A stretch of DNA of 64,000 nucleotides from Sipunculus nudus (Eukaryota > Annelida > Sipuncula > Golfingiida > Sipunculidae), in NCBI GenBank assembly GCA_026874595.1, contig CM049314.1, forward strand, positions 26,983,729 through 27,047,728. Reading direction: 5' to 3'. Shown here one piece after another: positions 1 to 12,789 of this stretch (positions within the stretch are counted from its first letter, which is position 1; the number at the start of each line of letters is the position of its first letter). Position numbers and translations under genes: made by a program. Below the pieces are notes generated by a model. The model ran no database searches. It saw only the letters and a list, made by a program, of their open reading frames with translations, and was not told the origin of the DNA.

Positions 1-125
1 GTCGGTTTACTCTTTATAGGTGCGGGGCGGGGCGGATTTTCACAACTGCGGCGAGGGGCGGTTGTGGGCTGAAGGTTTGCTTTGCGGGGCGGGCTCTAAA
101 TTCCGGCCCGCGCAGGGCTCTAGTA
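1..125. mobile_element. possible hAT-like transposon end (GC-rich, cut by window edge)
   Basis: The first ~125 bases are strikingly GC-rich (runs such as GGGGCGGGGCGGA and GCCCGCGCAGGGC) in an otherwise AT-rich window, and they stop abruptly at about 125. Read on the minus strand the block begins TAGAGCCCTGCGCGGGCC and continues with CCGCCCCGC-type repeats. This resembles the ends of some hAT transposons. Only one end is in the window, and no target-site duplication can be checked. A GC-rich simple repeat is the alternative. Confidence 0.3.
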
Positions 126-665
126 TATTTAATGGCGGCTTATAGGGACTGATGAGGTTATTTCTATATCCATTTTTGGTTTAAAAGAGTTATGAGTTTA
201 CCTACTTAGGATCCCCATAAGTACATTATTGCTTTTAATTACTATTTTTTTCAATCTTCTTCTGTCATTTGCTCTTTCAGATAGATCTGCAGTATGGCTG
301 ATTTTCAAATTCTGAAATTTGGGTACAAATAGGTCATGCATAGGCACCTCATATTTGTTAGGAACTTAACCTTACTCAGCTGCACATTATCACTCAGCGA
401 AGCTTCCAGCGATCGCTAAGGTGATTGCATACATCTAGTATATTCTTATATCGAATAGGGATGTACAAAGTCCTTGTACATTTTCTTCAGGATTCTCATA
501 AGATTTATTGAAGACTGTATTGTCTGATAATAAAACCGATGTTTTGAATTGACTTTTTTCGTCAAATTTGTCTGAATGACGAAAATACTCCAGTAGATAT
601 ATGTTATAAAAATATGCAATTTTTTTCCTGTTCTCATTATATTTCCCCAGCATGAGGACACTTAC

Positions 666-875
666 TTGTAAACCTAGCAATACAGCAGTAACCCAATGAG
701 GCGTTTGATCTATAGTGTAAAGCATTAACTCGGGTTCCGGACCCTCATCTCCCTCCAATACAACCAGATCGTCTTTGTCAACTTCCTTCTCAATCATAGG
801 AACAATTTCCGTTCCTTTGTCCGTCATCGTTACTGCTCCGTTTGAATCAGCCCTCTTCCTGACCAATCCGTCCAT
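666..875 (-). CDS. SLC23 family transporter, first coding exon only (gene continues off left edge)
   Basis: This exon encodes 70 residues: an acidic cytosolic N-terminus and then MLYTIDQTPHWVTAVLLGLQ, the entry into transmembrane segment 1 of SLC23 transporters. It aligns with exon 1 of the complete gene at 2542-11104 ([20 protein letters not shown]). It ends at the same point, after the Gln of the conserved QH pair, with a strong donor (CAA|GTAAGTG). I chose the ATG at 875. The open frame reaches 899, but that codon is GTG. No exon 2 is recognisable between 1 and 665, so the rest lies beyond the window. SLC23 proteins carry ascorbate or nucleobases across the plasma membrane, usually with Na+. 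The gene is a tandem same-strand neighbour of the next SLC23 gene, whose stop codon lies 1.7 kb upstream of this start. Confidence 0.8.
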
Positions 876-2541
876 GTTACTTTTTTTTCTCACTTCCACT
901 CGGTTAAATTAGAAAGACACCACAAACAAATCTGGTTTGACCGTTTGAGAAAAGATGCATTTTAATACTTTGAACTGCATGGTGACTGAATATATAATCA
1001 ATGAATTCAGTGAATCAGCAGTCTGTCTACAAACTGTGTTTTGCGAGTAATTAATTTAACTGGGACAAATTATTATGTTGTTCTTGTATATATAAATATG
1101 TATAAATAAACCAGCGGCTTTGTTCAAAACCTTATGTCCCCATACCCTGGCGATGTCATAGATTTAACTGTCCATGCTTAGAGAAATGTACTATTTAATA
1201 TTTATGAGCCTTGCTGCATCGATAAACTATGAAATAAGCATTGTAAGGTATTCCACAGGTCGGCAATTAACATTAAACCAAAAAAAATACATGTCGCACG
1301 CATATATGCATATACTTAAGCACCAACATTTCCTGCCCGCCCATGTAGCGTCTTGCTATCTAATGACGCATTTGTTCGGATTAACTCCGGTAGCTGGGAG
1401 AGGATAAGCATAAAATTATTGCCATTTCATGCGAAGGAGATACTATTGCGTGCTCACGAGATGGTAACGCCTGCTTTACTATCTAGTGCGCACATGATAC
1501 GTAATTAGTGTGCAGGCGTTACTATTTCATGCGTACAATATAATTATTTTGTGCGCAAGTGATAGTATTTCGTGCGCACAAAAGAGTTATTCGTTCGCTT
1601 TTATTTCGTTAACACGAAATAAAAAAAAATCTATTACAGAGACTTGCGATGCTTTAGGGAGCCCGCCAGCTTATACTGACCGTCCAAATGCAAGAGGATT
1701 TAATATAAATAATCGTTAAATATCCACTTATAGTATTTGTTAAATCTGGAAAACGGATACCTCTTTGGTTACTCCGTTTTATTCTGCTCATGTATTAATA
1801 AATCAGCCGTACTAGACATACATATCACTTTGATAATGTAAAACAGTCTAGTTTTAATATGCTATGTAAGAAGTTGTTTATGCCACTCTAAAGGGTGGAT
1901 ATCAAGTACGCTTAGTAGACTGCAGGGGCTTATTAAAGGAAGGGCACAAAGGGACGCCCATCCCCTATTTCAAGGATAAATTCCTTGGTTAGTCGGATGA
2001 AATTATTTGCAATTGATATTTGTTCAATGCTGACATAATGCATTTATATTATTTATGTAATCAAGACAAACATAATTTGAAATAAATTGCTTTGTTAATC
2101 ACTGCGTGCAAAAAAAAAAATCACTGCAGATAAATTTGTTTGATTCGTTAATGTTTTTTTATAATCAAAGGCAAACTTTCTATATCGAAAGGCTTTCACA
2201 CCAAGGTGCGAGGCTTCTTATCAAGATCTCAGGCATCATCGGACGGGCCTCGCATTCGAATCAGATTTTCAATGGTGTTACTTTTGATTAAAACAACAAA
2301 ACTAATATCTCTGTGAAATAGTAGTAAATTTGGAGAAAAAAAATCGGTGATATTTTTGGACAGCACTGTATATGACTGATTAAGAGGAGTGTATACTTAG
2401 TATCTTAGTGTTCTCAATAGATAACATTGTGGATAATGTATAAAGCAAATAGTTCAACAAACACACGGGTGTCAGATGATAGTCCTTGTGCAAGAGGGGT
2501 GAATTTCCCATTCCTTAATTCCTTGTTCAAGAAGTGATTCA
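876..2541. other. intergenic: SLC23 upstream region / downstream of next SLC23 gene
   Basis: No coding region is supported here. The stretch is AT-rich and would hold the promoter of the partial left gene (right of 875) and the 3' UTR of the gene ending at 2542. One repeat block at 1440-1625 is annotated separately. Short open frames at 1174, 1510 and 2106 have no domain and no paralogous support. Confidence 0.6.
1440..1625. repeat. degenerate array of CGTGCGCAC-type units with a hairpin
   Basis: Loose repeats of a ~16-20 bp unit built from GTGCGCAC and ATAGTATTTCGTGCGC recur through this stretch. They include a perfect 11-bp inverted pair, GTAACGCCTGC (about 1468) and GCAGGCGTTAC (about 1513), about 36 bases apart. 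It looks like a fragment of a dispersed repeat with subterminal repeats, not coding sequence. Confidence 0.4.
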
Positions 2542-4100
2542 TCACTTGCGCAATAAAGGACGAATCTTAAATCCTGTGAATGTTGGAGAGCACGGTATGT
2601 ATTTTAAAAATCCAAGTTTCCTTATTAATTTCATGCCAAAAGGAAACTCGTAGGTAAGCATGTGTTCACTGCTGGGTGACTCTGATGGCCGTTTAACCTT
2701 TACTGAACGATCAGGGTCTGAAAATAATGAAATATGCAAGATAATGATGACTATAAAGCCTATTTCGGCAAATGATTTAATACTGTATGAAGTCAAATTG
2801 TATGAATGAGTACTAAACTCTTTAAACGATATTAAAAATGAACAGCTGAAACTCGTTATTGCATTTCAGTGCGTAAATAGTTAGCCTCAGTTATTCAGTC
2901 AGTTTAAAAATTGGAAAAAAAAACATATATTGTTATCTGAGATATTATTTAAACTGATATCTTAAGTACAATGAAATTAATTTCCTTATGATCCCTAGCT
3001 GTTCTTATCCCCATGGCTTATATATAACCTCATAATGACAGTTTAAATAGAACAAAATTTTAAATAAAAACAGCGTGAGGGAAGCAAATTTTAAATTATA
3101 GAATCTTTAAGAAAGGCAATCATTACAAATATAAAATCACTGAAATTTACCCATTAGTTTTAGACAAAATGTATGGCAAACTAGTATTTATTAATAGAAA
3201 TTATTTCTATGTAATAATAAAAACAACAAACACAATAATAATACAGTATAAATGTGCAAAATGTTAATTTTAAACTTAGACTTAGAATTTTAAACTTAGA
3301 AATTTAAAGTCTCACCGTGAATGGTATTATCCAGAAACAGGGAGACAACGCCCCCGACGAACATACCAGATCTCATCAAGATAGACAGGACTTGGTCTAC
3401 GTCTTCATTACCTATTCATTCGATCAAAATATTTAACGTCGCGAACAGATACAGTGTATACATACTATAAAATCCAATTGTGCTGATCTCAAAATTAGGG
3501 CAACTAATGACTCAGTTTTGGTATTAAGTTATCCCATTTTGTGTCCGCAACAAATCTATTTCCTTGATGGACACGAATTAACAGATTTTTTTTCATCACA
3601 CATCTTGAATTGGACTGGCATCAAAATTGTATCGACGCTTTATTCTCTAATATATAACGCAGGAGTAATTTCTCTTAATACTCACTACAATTTAATGCTG
3701 ACATTGCCCAAGGACATCGTGACATTGCCTAAAGGCGTAGTGACATTGCCCAAGGGCTTCGTGCGGGATTGAGGCCTCGCTAACATGTAATCAGTCGAAA
3801 TTTGAGACAACGGGTCATTGCAAAATGATTATGGCGCTAGATTTTTTTTGCAACTATTATAACAAATTTATATTTCATTTGTTTTGTTTTAAAACAGTCT
3901 CAATTCGATATTTTGAATGCGTTCTTTAACTTACCAGTGTTTAATGCTTGGGGATTCGCCTCTACCCATTGGGGCACGGAAAGCCCCACAGCTAAACACA
4001 AACCTATGATATACAGATTCCTTGACCTGTTCATGTTAACAGCCTGCAGCTCCGACAACCCAGCAGAAACAACAAAGCCTAGAAAAGAATACACATACAC

Positions 4101-4152
<52 letters not shown>

Positions 4153-7100
4153 CCGTGAGACTTAGCGAGAGCGGTACTCTGTGTGTTCGTTTGCAACAAA
4201 TATGCTGGAAGTCACATATAAATGCATAATCATTACAATATTTGTATCAATAAGAGAGAGAGAGAGAGAGAGAGGTATTTAGTTTATTATCATTAGAGGC
4301 CGATATACATTAAGTTAGGATCATGCACATTTAATTACATAAACAGACAGGTGCTAATCTAAGGATTTTAAGAAACAGATGTGAATATATATATATATAT
4401 ATATACGTATATTCGTTGCATATCCGTGCTAATTAGATTCAGTTGGAGTAAGAAAAATGTCAAAAGGAATTAAAATTTGGAACATAATATTTTTTTTATA
4501 AAATAGTGATGCAGAGACTTCGACGCGGAGAGTGAAATGTAAACGTTTGATTCTGAGTCAAGACAACTCGACATTTCTGTGTTGTTGGTTTTATTACTTA
4601 CCCAAGATATATATGAACACCCCGCCGAGTATCGGATACGGAATAGTCGCACAGATTGTACCGATTTTACTGATCAGACCAGCTAGGAACATCCAGACGG
4701 CGGCATACTGGATCACGCGGCGACTGCCGACCTTCAAACAACAAGCTTAAAAAGTCCATTGAAATGTATCTGCGCAAAAAATAATTCACATTTGAGACAA
4801 ATATAGGTGGCGCCACCTATGAAGGACTAACATTGGTATTCACCAATATACATGTGCATTAACCCACTGAACCTCGCAAACGGTCTCACGACATAATTTT
4901 TTTTATACGATCGAATCACTTACATCAGACATTAACTATTTATCCAGAGTTGATGTACTCAAATGATAAGAATTGTCTGTAATTTTTTTACGAAACATTG
5001 ATTTAAACATTTATACGTACTCCTAAAAATAAACAATAGTCATAGCCCGACCATTATATGTCAGAGCGTATCTCTACATTCCTACGATGCCAAATCCCCA
5101 GTTTGAGTTTGAATTCTGCTTGGGAGCTAACAGGAGGATAAGTTCAATTAGTGCACTTATAGAAAATTAAGGTGCTAATTGTAGTTTTTTTTCTGTAAGA
5201 TATTAAACTCCAGTGTCGCTTCAAAGCTCAAATTCTACTGCTGACAAGGCAAAGTCCCGCTCATTGAAATGGACACATTCTCTACTGTACAATGTTTAGA
5301 ACACACATGAAACTATAAATAGATCATGCACATACCCTTGTAAGTGCTATAACCCCGATGTTAGCGTTGTACGATGTTGTACCGAGTCCACAGCCCCACA
5401 TTCCGGAAAGCAAGTTCCCAAGCCCCTCCGTGCCGATTCCTGTAATTTTTAGATAATTAATTGAAACTCCATGGTGAGTAGAAAAAAATAAAATTTTTAT
5501 GTGTTATTAAAAGTTATAATATGGTGAAATGACATTCAGAATATTTGTTCTTCATTAAACATACTTCAGATAGGCAAATGGAGTAAGTTAGGGTAAAGAG
5601 GTAAAATAGTAAAAGTAAAAATTAAAAAAAAAACCTTGGAATCTTCATTCTAAGGAATGCAAACTTCCGCCATTTGCTGAATCCAATTGTGGGATGTTCC
5701 CTACCCGTGTTTGTATATACATATAACCTGAAGGCGTTGCCCAACGGCCCAACTCGCAAATGAGTGCGCCTTTCGGGGTGCCTCGGTATTGCGACCCAGC
5801 AACCGGGACGATTTTAAACCCAGTGTTCAAAGGTGCAGTAGTCCCGGGCCTTGTTAAGGATGTTAAATGAAAGGAAGCGTGTGATACTGCCCTGCTACGC
5901 AGTTAAAACCAGAATTTAAGTATGCAGATGTGTATATATATACTTAGGTAATATAGCAATATAAAATTGAGGCATTTAGCTACAACCAAAACTATTAAAA
6001 TAAATGTTACATCTCATAAATGTTTATACCTCTATTCATGGCGTGCTTGGGAGGTCTGGGTGCACCAGCCAGGCGGGCACACGTGTAGTAATCCCCGATA
6101 CTCTCTAGTGTACTCACGAAGGTCCCGCACAGCATCCCGAGGATACCAGAGGCCGTGAACGTGGGCGTCCCAAACTGAACTTCAATAAACAGCACAATAA
6201 ATACTGCGGTATTAGTTATGGGCGGATTGTATCAAAATGCACAAGGGCAAATTATTCAGTTTCGGAGTGGCCCACTCTATATATATATATATATATATTT
6301 ATTTATTTATACATTTTATTATTATTGAATAAACATATATCTCTCGCTTCTTTTCCATTGGTTTTGATTTCTGAGGATGACAATGAAAAAGAAGAGAACA
6401 ATGACCTCCCCCCCCCCCCGCCTTCTGACACTAGACTCATAATCGACACATCAATATATAACACTAGAGATTACGCTTGTCTGTAATAAGCAGGGTAAAC
6501 AAGCATCCTCAGTTATATCATAGTAAAGTCTTAACCGGTAATTGGGATGCAAGAATAACTATACATAAATTCACAATGAAGATCACATCTAAATGCAGGC
6601 AAAGACGGGGTGACCCGTCTTAATATTAATGATTTCTGTAATCTGTAGGCCTATAGAAGGTTTCTCATGCTATGAGACGTTGTATCGTTGCTTCTAGCAA
6701 GCTATGGAGAGAGTTAAAATAATAAATATTGTTATAAATAAAACGATTAAAGCTTTTCACACCAACACGGTAAAGGGAATCGTATCCACATTTTATCTCT
6801 TTTTAACGCCTGCGCTGTGGTGTTGGTTCTAATCGCTGTTTTCCATGATTCCGGACCATCTAATGCGCCTCCTACCGTCAAGAATGCACACAATACCCAG
6901 GCTATTAGCAGGGCTATTAAGACCTTTCAAGAGAATGAAAAATACACATTTAATGATGTAAATAAATTGTTAGGAATAACTTTGTTGGATATGTAGAAGC
7001 ATAATTAAGTAATTTCTCGATAACAAACCCGGCCTTAAGGAAGTGCCTGTCATAATACTTTTGTTGATTGAGATTATCTTCAAAATTTCATGTTTTAATA

Positions 7101-7233
7101 TAAGGAGTTATTAACCTTCCACAATATTTCATCAAAATCCGTGCTGAACTTTTAGCGTGAAAGTGCACTAAGACAAAAATACTTTACCAAGAACACAACA
7201 CCAATGTGGGAGGTATTAATTTATAATATATAC

Positions 7234-7288
<55 letters not shown>

Positions 7289-7791
7289 TTAATAACAATA
7301 GTAATAATATTAAAATAATAATAATAATATAATAAATGTAAACAACGAAAGCCATTCATTATGAATCAGTTATACTCTGCATTTACTCTTAAATATTCCT
7401 TCCACTTAACTATTGTGTTTATAGCTAAGGGTTTACTGGATTTCACCAACAGGCGGTTGGCACAGCGCCAAAAAAATATTCAGACGGGATTTAACATCGT
7501 GCGTCCAAGCTTTCGTTCGTCTGAACATAAGTTCCCCTGCGCCAACCGCCTGGAGGCGGAACCCAGTATATATGCCCTGTGAAACAGTACTATTTAGGTT
7601 TGTTATTTTATTACCGGGTATGTCATAAAGATAGCTGCACGTTTCACTTCACACCTTTTCTTCTCGAACGAAAATGAAGGCAGAGGAACTTTCACTCGAG
7701 GTAGATATTGTCCTAAAATACTGGCCAGGATGACAGACCTGTTTGTTGAATCACAATATTTGTTTTTTTTATCGGATAAGAATAAAGACAC

Positions 7792-7881
<90 letters not shown>

Positions 7882-10414
7882 TATTATGACGTTCAGTGAT
7901 TTTCAGTACAGTAAAACCTAGCATGACGAACACTATGAAATCCCGACCATCCGGTCATTAACAGTTCAAAAGTATTTATAACAGGACTGCTCTCCCTTCA
8001 ATATTAGGCTGTTCATTTCACCTATCTGACCCGTCCCTCTGTTAAACTTGTTGTGGCATTTTTTTATATCTTTAATTCAGTTTCTATTTTTGGGGGGGAG
8101 GGGGGCAATTCAGATGTCACTAGGAAAAGTAGAATGGCCTTTAACAGGAAATCAAGTAAGTAGGAAAGATAAATAGTTAACAGTGCGACCTTGTTGAATT
8201 ATCTTGAAAATGCAACAAAACATTATAAGGTTTGATCTCCTGGCTACCTTCCTTTTGATACTGAAAATGCGTGTATGAACGTGTCGCGTGCAGTTACAAT
8301 TGTAATTACGACTGTAACGTAATTTTGTGTTTCCAAATAAATCTGTAAGGACTATCGTTACTTTGCTTCTAGATATATTTTTTTGTATAAGTTTATAGGG
8401 ATAACACATTTGGACGGGTAGTGGAATGGAGTATATGAATTTTTTATTTGCAAACTTACGTTATACTTATAGGCCAGCTTTTTGCGCAAATGTCCACTGC
8501 AATCCTGGCTAGCGGTAAACCCAAGAGAGTGATGATCACGGCTACCGTTAGGGGGCGCACTTTGGACACAATTACGCCAATAAAGCCCGAGTATCCAATG
8601 AACATGTTGACTATGGCAGCTCCAATTAACGCACCCTGGCCCTTTAAGAATCGACCATGAGTTGTATCAATAAACCAATATGACAATTTAAAACCTTAGT
8701 TGTCGCAACCTAACGCCAATCATTAAACCGACACGTTAAACAATGCAACCTTTCCCGCCATCCGGAATGTATTACCTAATTACGAACCAGCCTTAAACAT
8801 TAAGGGGGCCATTTTATCCAATCATGGCCGAGTCACAAGCTTTACAATTACGACTTTTATCTTTAGATATCTCTCCAGTAAACAGTCTCATTGATTGCAT
8901 CGAGTTGGAAAATCATGTTTAAATGAAAAAAAAAAAACTATTTATGTGTCACAAAGAGTGAAGAGATGCTTGTATATATTTGAAATGTGCCCCTCAACCG
9001 TTGTCACGCGATTCCTCTGTCATCAAAAACAGTGTTTCGTAAGGGGGTCATATCCCATATTTCCACCTAATTCCTCAGACGTTTACATTATTTCTCTAAG
9101 AGGTTACCACAGCCTAATCTATCAGAAAAAAACATGACAAATTAAAAAAAGCAAGAATAGGATTGACATATTTGAATCACCAAAATAACCTCATTAAGTT
9201 TCATTTTCCAAAGTGCCGCTGTGTCACAACCAGTCCCTGCGGAACTGCTATATGTAGTGTTGTCTTCTGTGAAGTTGTATGGCAAAACCACGGTGCTGGC
9301 TATTGTGTCATTCAGGCCAATCGATGCAATTGCAACACAGTTCATATGCACTAAAAATTGTCATTCAATGTAGAAATAGCCATCTTTGAGTCACAGGGTA
9401 CAGTGCGTAGCTTTAAAATGCATCTATGAGAACAACAAATGAATATGTTATGCCGGATAAAAATGCTGAACATGTGAAAGGTTTGTTCTTTAACATCAGA
9501 CGCACGGTACTCGTCGACATCACCTTATGAATGGTGGTCGTCAACCCGAATAAAACGAGATAACGCTTAACCGGATTTTCTACTAACAAATATCTTCCAA
9601 AATTAACCAGTTTTTATATAAAAGTTTAACAAATCCGTAAGTCCACATAATTAATCTTTATATTGACCCTTTATGAGGTGGAGATAAATGTGTCTTCTTT
9701 ACCTTTACAATTCCATTTGGGAAGATATGAAATGGCAACAAGTGGTATTAGATAAGACCCCGAAGAGCCTTGTACAATTGGAAGCCTGCAAATATTGATT
9801 TTATTCACCAATATTGTTTTATTTACTAATATAAGTTATGACAATAAAAAATGATAAACAATTGAAATCAGGACTGATATCGGAATTGTTTTAATCTCAT
9901 TGATATTTACTCCGCTATATAAAATTCAATAATAAATTTGCTTTTGTTATGACACATAAAAATACATGTATTAGACCAGGTTCAATACCAGCACTCATAG
10001 AAGCCATCTTTTTAGATAAACAAAAAAAAATAACCTTGAAACTTAAACAACTTTGAAAAAAATAGGCAGATTGAAGTTTAAATTTTTAGTACAACCCGGA
10101 TGCTTTATGTATGATATTATACAGCAGTATTCATTATTTTGCAACACTTTAACTTTCAGTTATTTTTCTAAACATTACGGAAACACATGCGCTTATCATA
10201 CCTGTTTCCCAAGGTAGCTTGTAAAAGTGTTGTAAATGAACTGATAATGAGCAGAGTACTTATAAGTTGACCACGTGACAAGGCGTCGTCTCCCATACCC
10301 ACGACGTCACCAACTATTGTTGCAACCGCCACTTGTGTCAAGAACATTAGTAGGAAATGCTGGCAAAAAAGAGAACACGATGATGTTGTCAAAAGAAAAG
10401 CCGTGGTACATCTT

Positions 10415-10454
<40 letters not shown>

Positions 10455-11104
10455 TACTATGGATTTTTTTATTTCTAAATCTGAGGGTGTCGTTGTTTAC
10501 AAAAGAAAATTTAAATTGACAGAACCTTTTTAGGAGGAATAACCTTCTTTAGGCAAGAACTATCTGTGCATCATGACAATTTTTTCTTGGCTAACTGTCC
10601 ACAAGAGTATGTTGATGAGTCAAATAAAAAATAAAAAAGAGAAAGTAATCAGAGACCACTATGAGATATCACAGTTCACTTCCAGAACAAAGCCACCCCA
10701 AAATACAAATCCCTTAGCCACGCCCCTTGGCCTGGATAACATAATTGTCCCATATGACAATAGTATTTTAAAATAAAAGCAAATTATGGTGATTCAGAAT
10801 ACCTTAAAATAGAAATGCTACGTCTGTTACACCCTGACCCTTCATACAAACAATAACAGTCGGAGGTAAAAAGAAGTTAATATATAAAATTATGTACGAC
10901 TGTACAAACGAATTTTACCTGAAGCCCTAAGATGATAGACGTATACAGGGGAGGGTTCTCATCGATTGTGTACAGCATCTCGTCCGGGGAGTCGATGGTC
11001 TTTGTAACTTTTTCTTCTTCACCTTCTATAGATTCTTCTTCCGTTTCCATCTCCACCATCGGGATAACCTCATGGCCATTTTTTTCTACCATTTTCTCGT
11101 CCAT
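2542..11104 (-). CDS. SLC23 family nucleobase/ascorbate transporter, complete 13-exon gene
   Basis: Complete gene of 599 codons plus stop. Coding exons (high to low): 10919-11104, 10202-10359, 9703-9785, 9190-9299, 8460-8641, 7615-7738, 6767-6923, 6030-6179, 5336-5439, 4602-4731, 3935-4078, 3316-3411, 2542-2717. Every junction is GT-AG, phases agree, and the lengths sum to 1800. Family marks: the QH pair (Q62/H63) made across intron 1, [10 protein letters not shown] in TM3, ESIGDYY (359-365) followed by [18 protein letters not shown] in TM8, and the NAT signature region [10 protein letters not shown] (409-418). The length matches vertebrate SVCTs (about 600). Expected fold is two inverted 7-segment repeats in the plasma membrane; the substrate is ascorbate or a nucleobase, not decidable here. 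The exon 4 loop has two N-glycosylation sequons (NFT, NTT). The signature starts with Ala where Q/E/P is usual. Introns hold (TA)n tracts, a MITE and a minisatellite. Start ATG at 11104. Confidence 0.93.
3700..3762 (+). repeat. 21-bp minisatellite, three units
   Basis: Three consecutive 21-bp units, each beginning GACATTGCC(C/T)AA, lie in intron 11 of the minus-strand SLC23 gene. They keep an open frame (LPKDIVT-like heptads), which follows from the unit length and is not a gene. Confidence 0.75.
4102..4145. repeat. (TA)n microsatellite next to exon 11 acceptor
   Basis: A (TA)n run starts about 24 bases upstream (in gene direction) of the 3' splice site of exon 11 of the minus-strand SLC23 gene, where a polypyrimidine tract or branch site would be expected. 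Confidence 0.9.
5640..5865. repeat. GC-richer intronic block of unknown origin
   Basis: This part of intron 8 of the SLC23 gene is clearly richer in GC than the sequence on either side (GCGTTGCCCAACGGCCC, GGCGCACTC-type stretches) and has no stops in one frame over 61 codons. It could be an inserted dispersed repeat. I see no transposon ends and no protein match. Confidence 0.3.
7233..7286. repeat. (ATA)n microsatellite
   Basis: A pure ATA/AAT trinucleotide run in intron 6 of the SLC23 gene, followed by an imperfect continuation to about 7335. Confidence 0.9.
7436..7566. mobile_element. short MITE with long imperfect inverted repeats, TA flanks
   Basis: 131-bp element that folds back over nearly its whole length. 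The left end CTGGATTTCACCAACAGGCG and the reverse complement of the right end CTGGGTTCCGCCTCCAGGCG match with few differences. The pairing continues inward through GGTTGGC and CAGACG. It is flanked by TA on both sides (7434-7435, 7567-7568), as expected for a Tc1/mariner-type target site. It has no coding capacity and lies in intron 6 of the SLC23 gene. Confidence 0.7.
7794..7880. repeat. compound (TA)n-(ATA)n microsatellite
   Basis: A TA dinucleotide run to about 7835 passes directly into an ATA trinucleotide run. It lies in intron 5 of the SLC23 gene, about 55 bases upstream of the exon 6 acceptor. Confidence 0.9.
10417..10453. repeat. (TA)n microsatellite upstream of SLC23 exon 2
   Basis: A TA run lies in intron 1, about 58 bases upstream (gene direction) of the exon 2 acceptor at 10359. 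Two paralogues in the window carry a TA run at the equivalent place. Confidence 0.9.
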
Positions 11105-11730
11105 TATTATATACTGTTGTGTATGTGTTGCGACACAGTAGGCGTTTCTGATGTACTAATTACATAACGTTTAATATAATTGTTACTTTATACACTTGTG
11201 GTCACGTTGATTACGTAATTATGTTAGTTGTATATATGTTACATATGCATCGGGGTGTCTGGGTTATTTGAGATGGTTCCCGTGATCTTAATGAATAATG
11301 ATAGAGTTGGTATAAAAAAATTTACTTTTTTTTGTGTGTTGATGTGCATTAATCGACTATCATACACGGTTTACTCACGGGAATTGAAATAAGTATGAGC
11401 ACTCAATTTACACTTGACGGGGAGCATTGAAATCAGGTAGCTTACAGGATAGTGTTGATGATCTAAGGAATAAAATCAATCAATTTATTATTTTAAACGA
11501 TTTTTCCGCGCATTATTTGCAGGTGAAGCTTTTTTAATTGCAATTTTCTCATAGATGCAAATATATCTAGATAGAACTTCTGAAAAATACATTTGGAGGA
11601 AAAGGTTATTCTACGCGGACAGCTTAAAACAAGGCATATTAAAAGGGGCGTTCTTTGGGGGGGGGCATGTCCCCCTCACGTTTTAATGGGTTTGGGACAA
11701 AGAACCTTTTTTCCTCTCCTTTTTAGGGGG

Positions 11731-11731
<1 letters not shown>
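11105..11731. other. upstream region of the SLC23 gene; fold-back repeat at 11640-11725
   Basis: This is the presumed promoter and 5' UTR region of the minus-strand SLC23 gene; I cannot place a TSS. At about 11640-11725 a fold-back pairs GGGGCGTTCTTTG with CAAAGAACCTTTTT. Inside it is a near-perfect GGGGGCATGTCCCCC palindrome, suggesting a small MITE-like repeat. No gene is supported. Confidence 0.4.
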
Positions 11732-11773
<42 letters not shown>

Positions 11774-11776
<3 letters not shown>

Positions 11777-12700
11777 TGAAACCTCGTTGTGTCGACATCG
11801 GTTAAGTCGATTTCCCTCATGTGTCGAAGTCGAACGTGGGGTCCCTGCAAAAAATAGTTAAAACCTTACTAATTTAACTCCGCTTATGTCGAAGTCGGAT
11901 GTGTCGAAAAACCGGATGTGTCGAGGTGTTTTCTTGGTCCCCAGCTAATATTTCTATCGCTTATCTCGAAGTCATGATTGGATAACAGTTGTGCAGGGCC
12001 CGTCAATCATGATTGGGGCATGATTACTAGTCATAATTAATTATTACCGACCAGGTTCTCACTCATCAAGCGCGATGGCTCTGTCGACTCAAGGTCATGC
12101 CGCTTTAATGTTTGGACAACAGTTGTGCACGGTCCAACAATCATACCTACGGCCGCGATGACCAGTGACACCATTAATACCGGCAAGGATCTTTCTCAAC
12201 ACGCGCGATGTCCGACATACCTAGTCCGTTGTTTACTTGTTTGGCCAATTAGTCACTCATGAACATGCCTTTCTTCTCTCGCCGACAAAGCATTAAAGAG
12301 AAGTTATTGATAAACCTAGCATTATCCAATCCTTACCTTTGATGTGTCTAGGATATAGTTGAACTGATAATGATCTGAGCCAATCATTTTTTGATTTGGG
12401 TGCTTTTATACACGTACATGTATGTGCTCTTATTTCACTTTCTTGATTAACCCAATACTAATTTTGGTGGTATTTATGTGTTTTTTATTATAAATAAAAA
12501 ATGTATATGAAATTTGTGTTTTTTTTTCATGAAAACATTTGTGAGAACTATATGATATAAGCCCTATTCATGTGCAGTATTTATAGATAATAATCGAGGC
12601 TGAAGAAGGTTGAATATAATGAACATCGGTTGTCTTGAGCTCCAGTTGTGTCGAAGTAAATTCACCAGTCCCTTCGACTTCGACACAACGAGGTTTCACT

Positions 12701-12701
<1 letters not shown>
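11774..12701. mobile_element. non-autonomous pogo/Tigger-like DNA transposon
   Basis: 928-bp element with terminal inverted repeats. The left end CAGTGAAACCTCGTTGTGTC and the reverse complement of the right end share 22 identical bases, and GTGTCGAAGTCG-type subterminal repeats occur at both ends. CAGTGAAACCTCGTT-type ends are characteristic of pogo/Tigger elements. It sits in a (TA)n tract, TA being the target of this superfamily. The interior has no long open frame, so it is a deletion derivative that would depend on a transposase from elsewhere. Confidence 0.8.

Positions 12702-12703
<2 letters not shown>

Positions 12704-12786
<83 letters not shown>
12704..12786. repeat. (TA)n microsatellite flanking transposon
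   Basis: A TA run of more than 80 bases abuts the right end of the pogo-like element; a shorter TA run (11732-11773) abuts the left end. The element probably landed inside one microsatellite. Confidence 0.9.

Positions 12787-12789
<3 letters not shown>

Noticed and set aside
876-899. Extending the left SLC23 exon 1 start to 899
   Set aside because: The codon at 899 is GTG; the first ATG in frame is at 875 and gives a normal SLC23 N-terminus.
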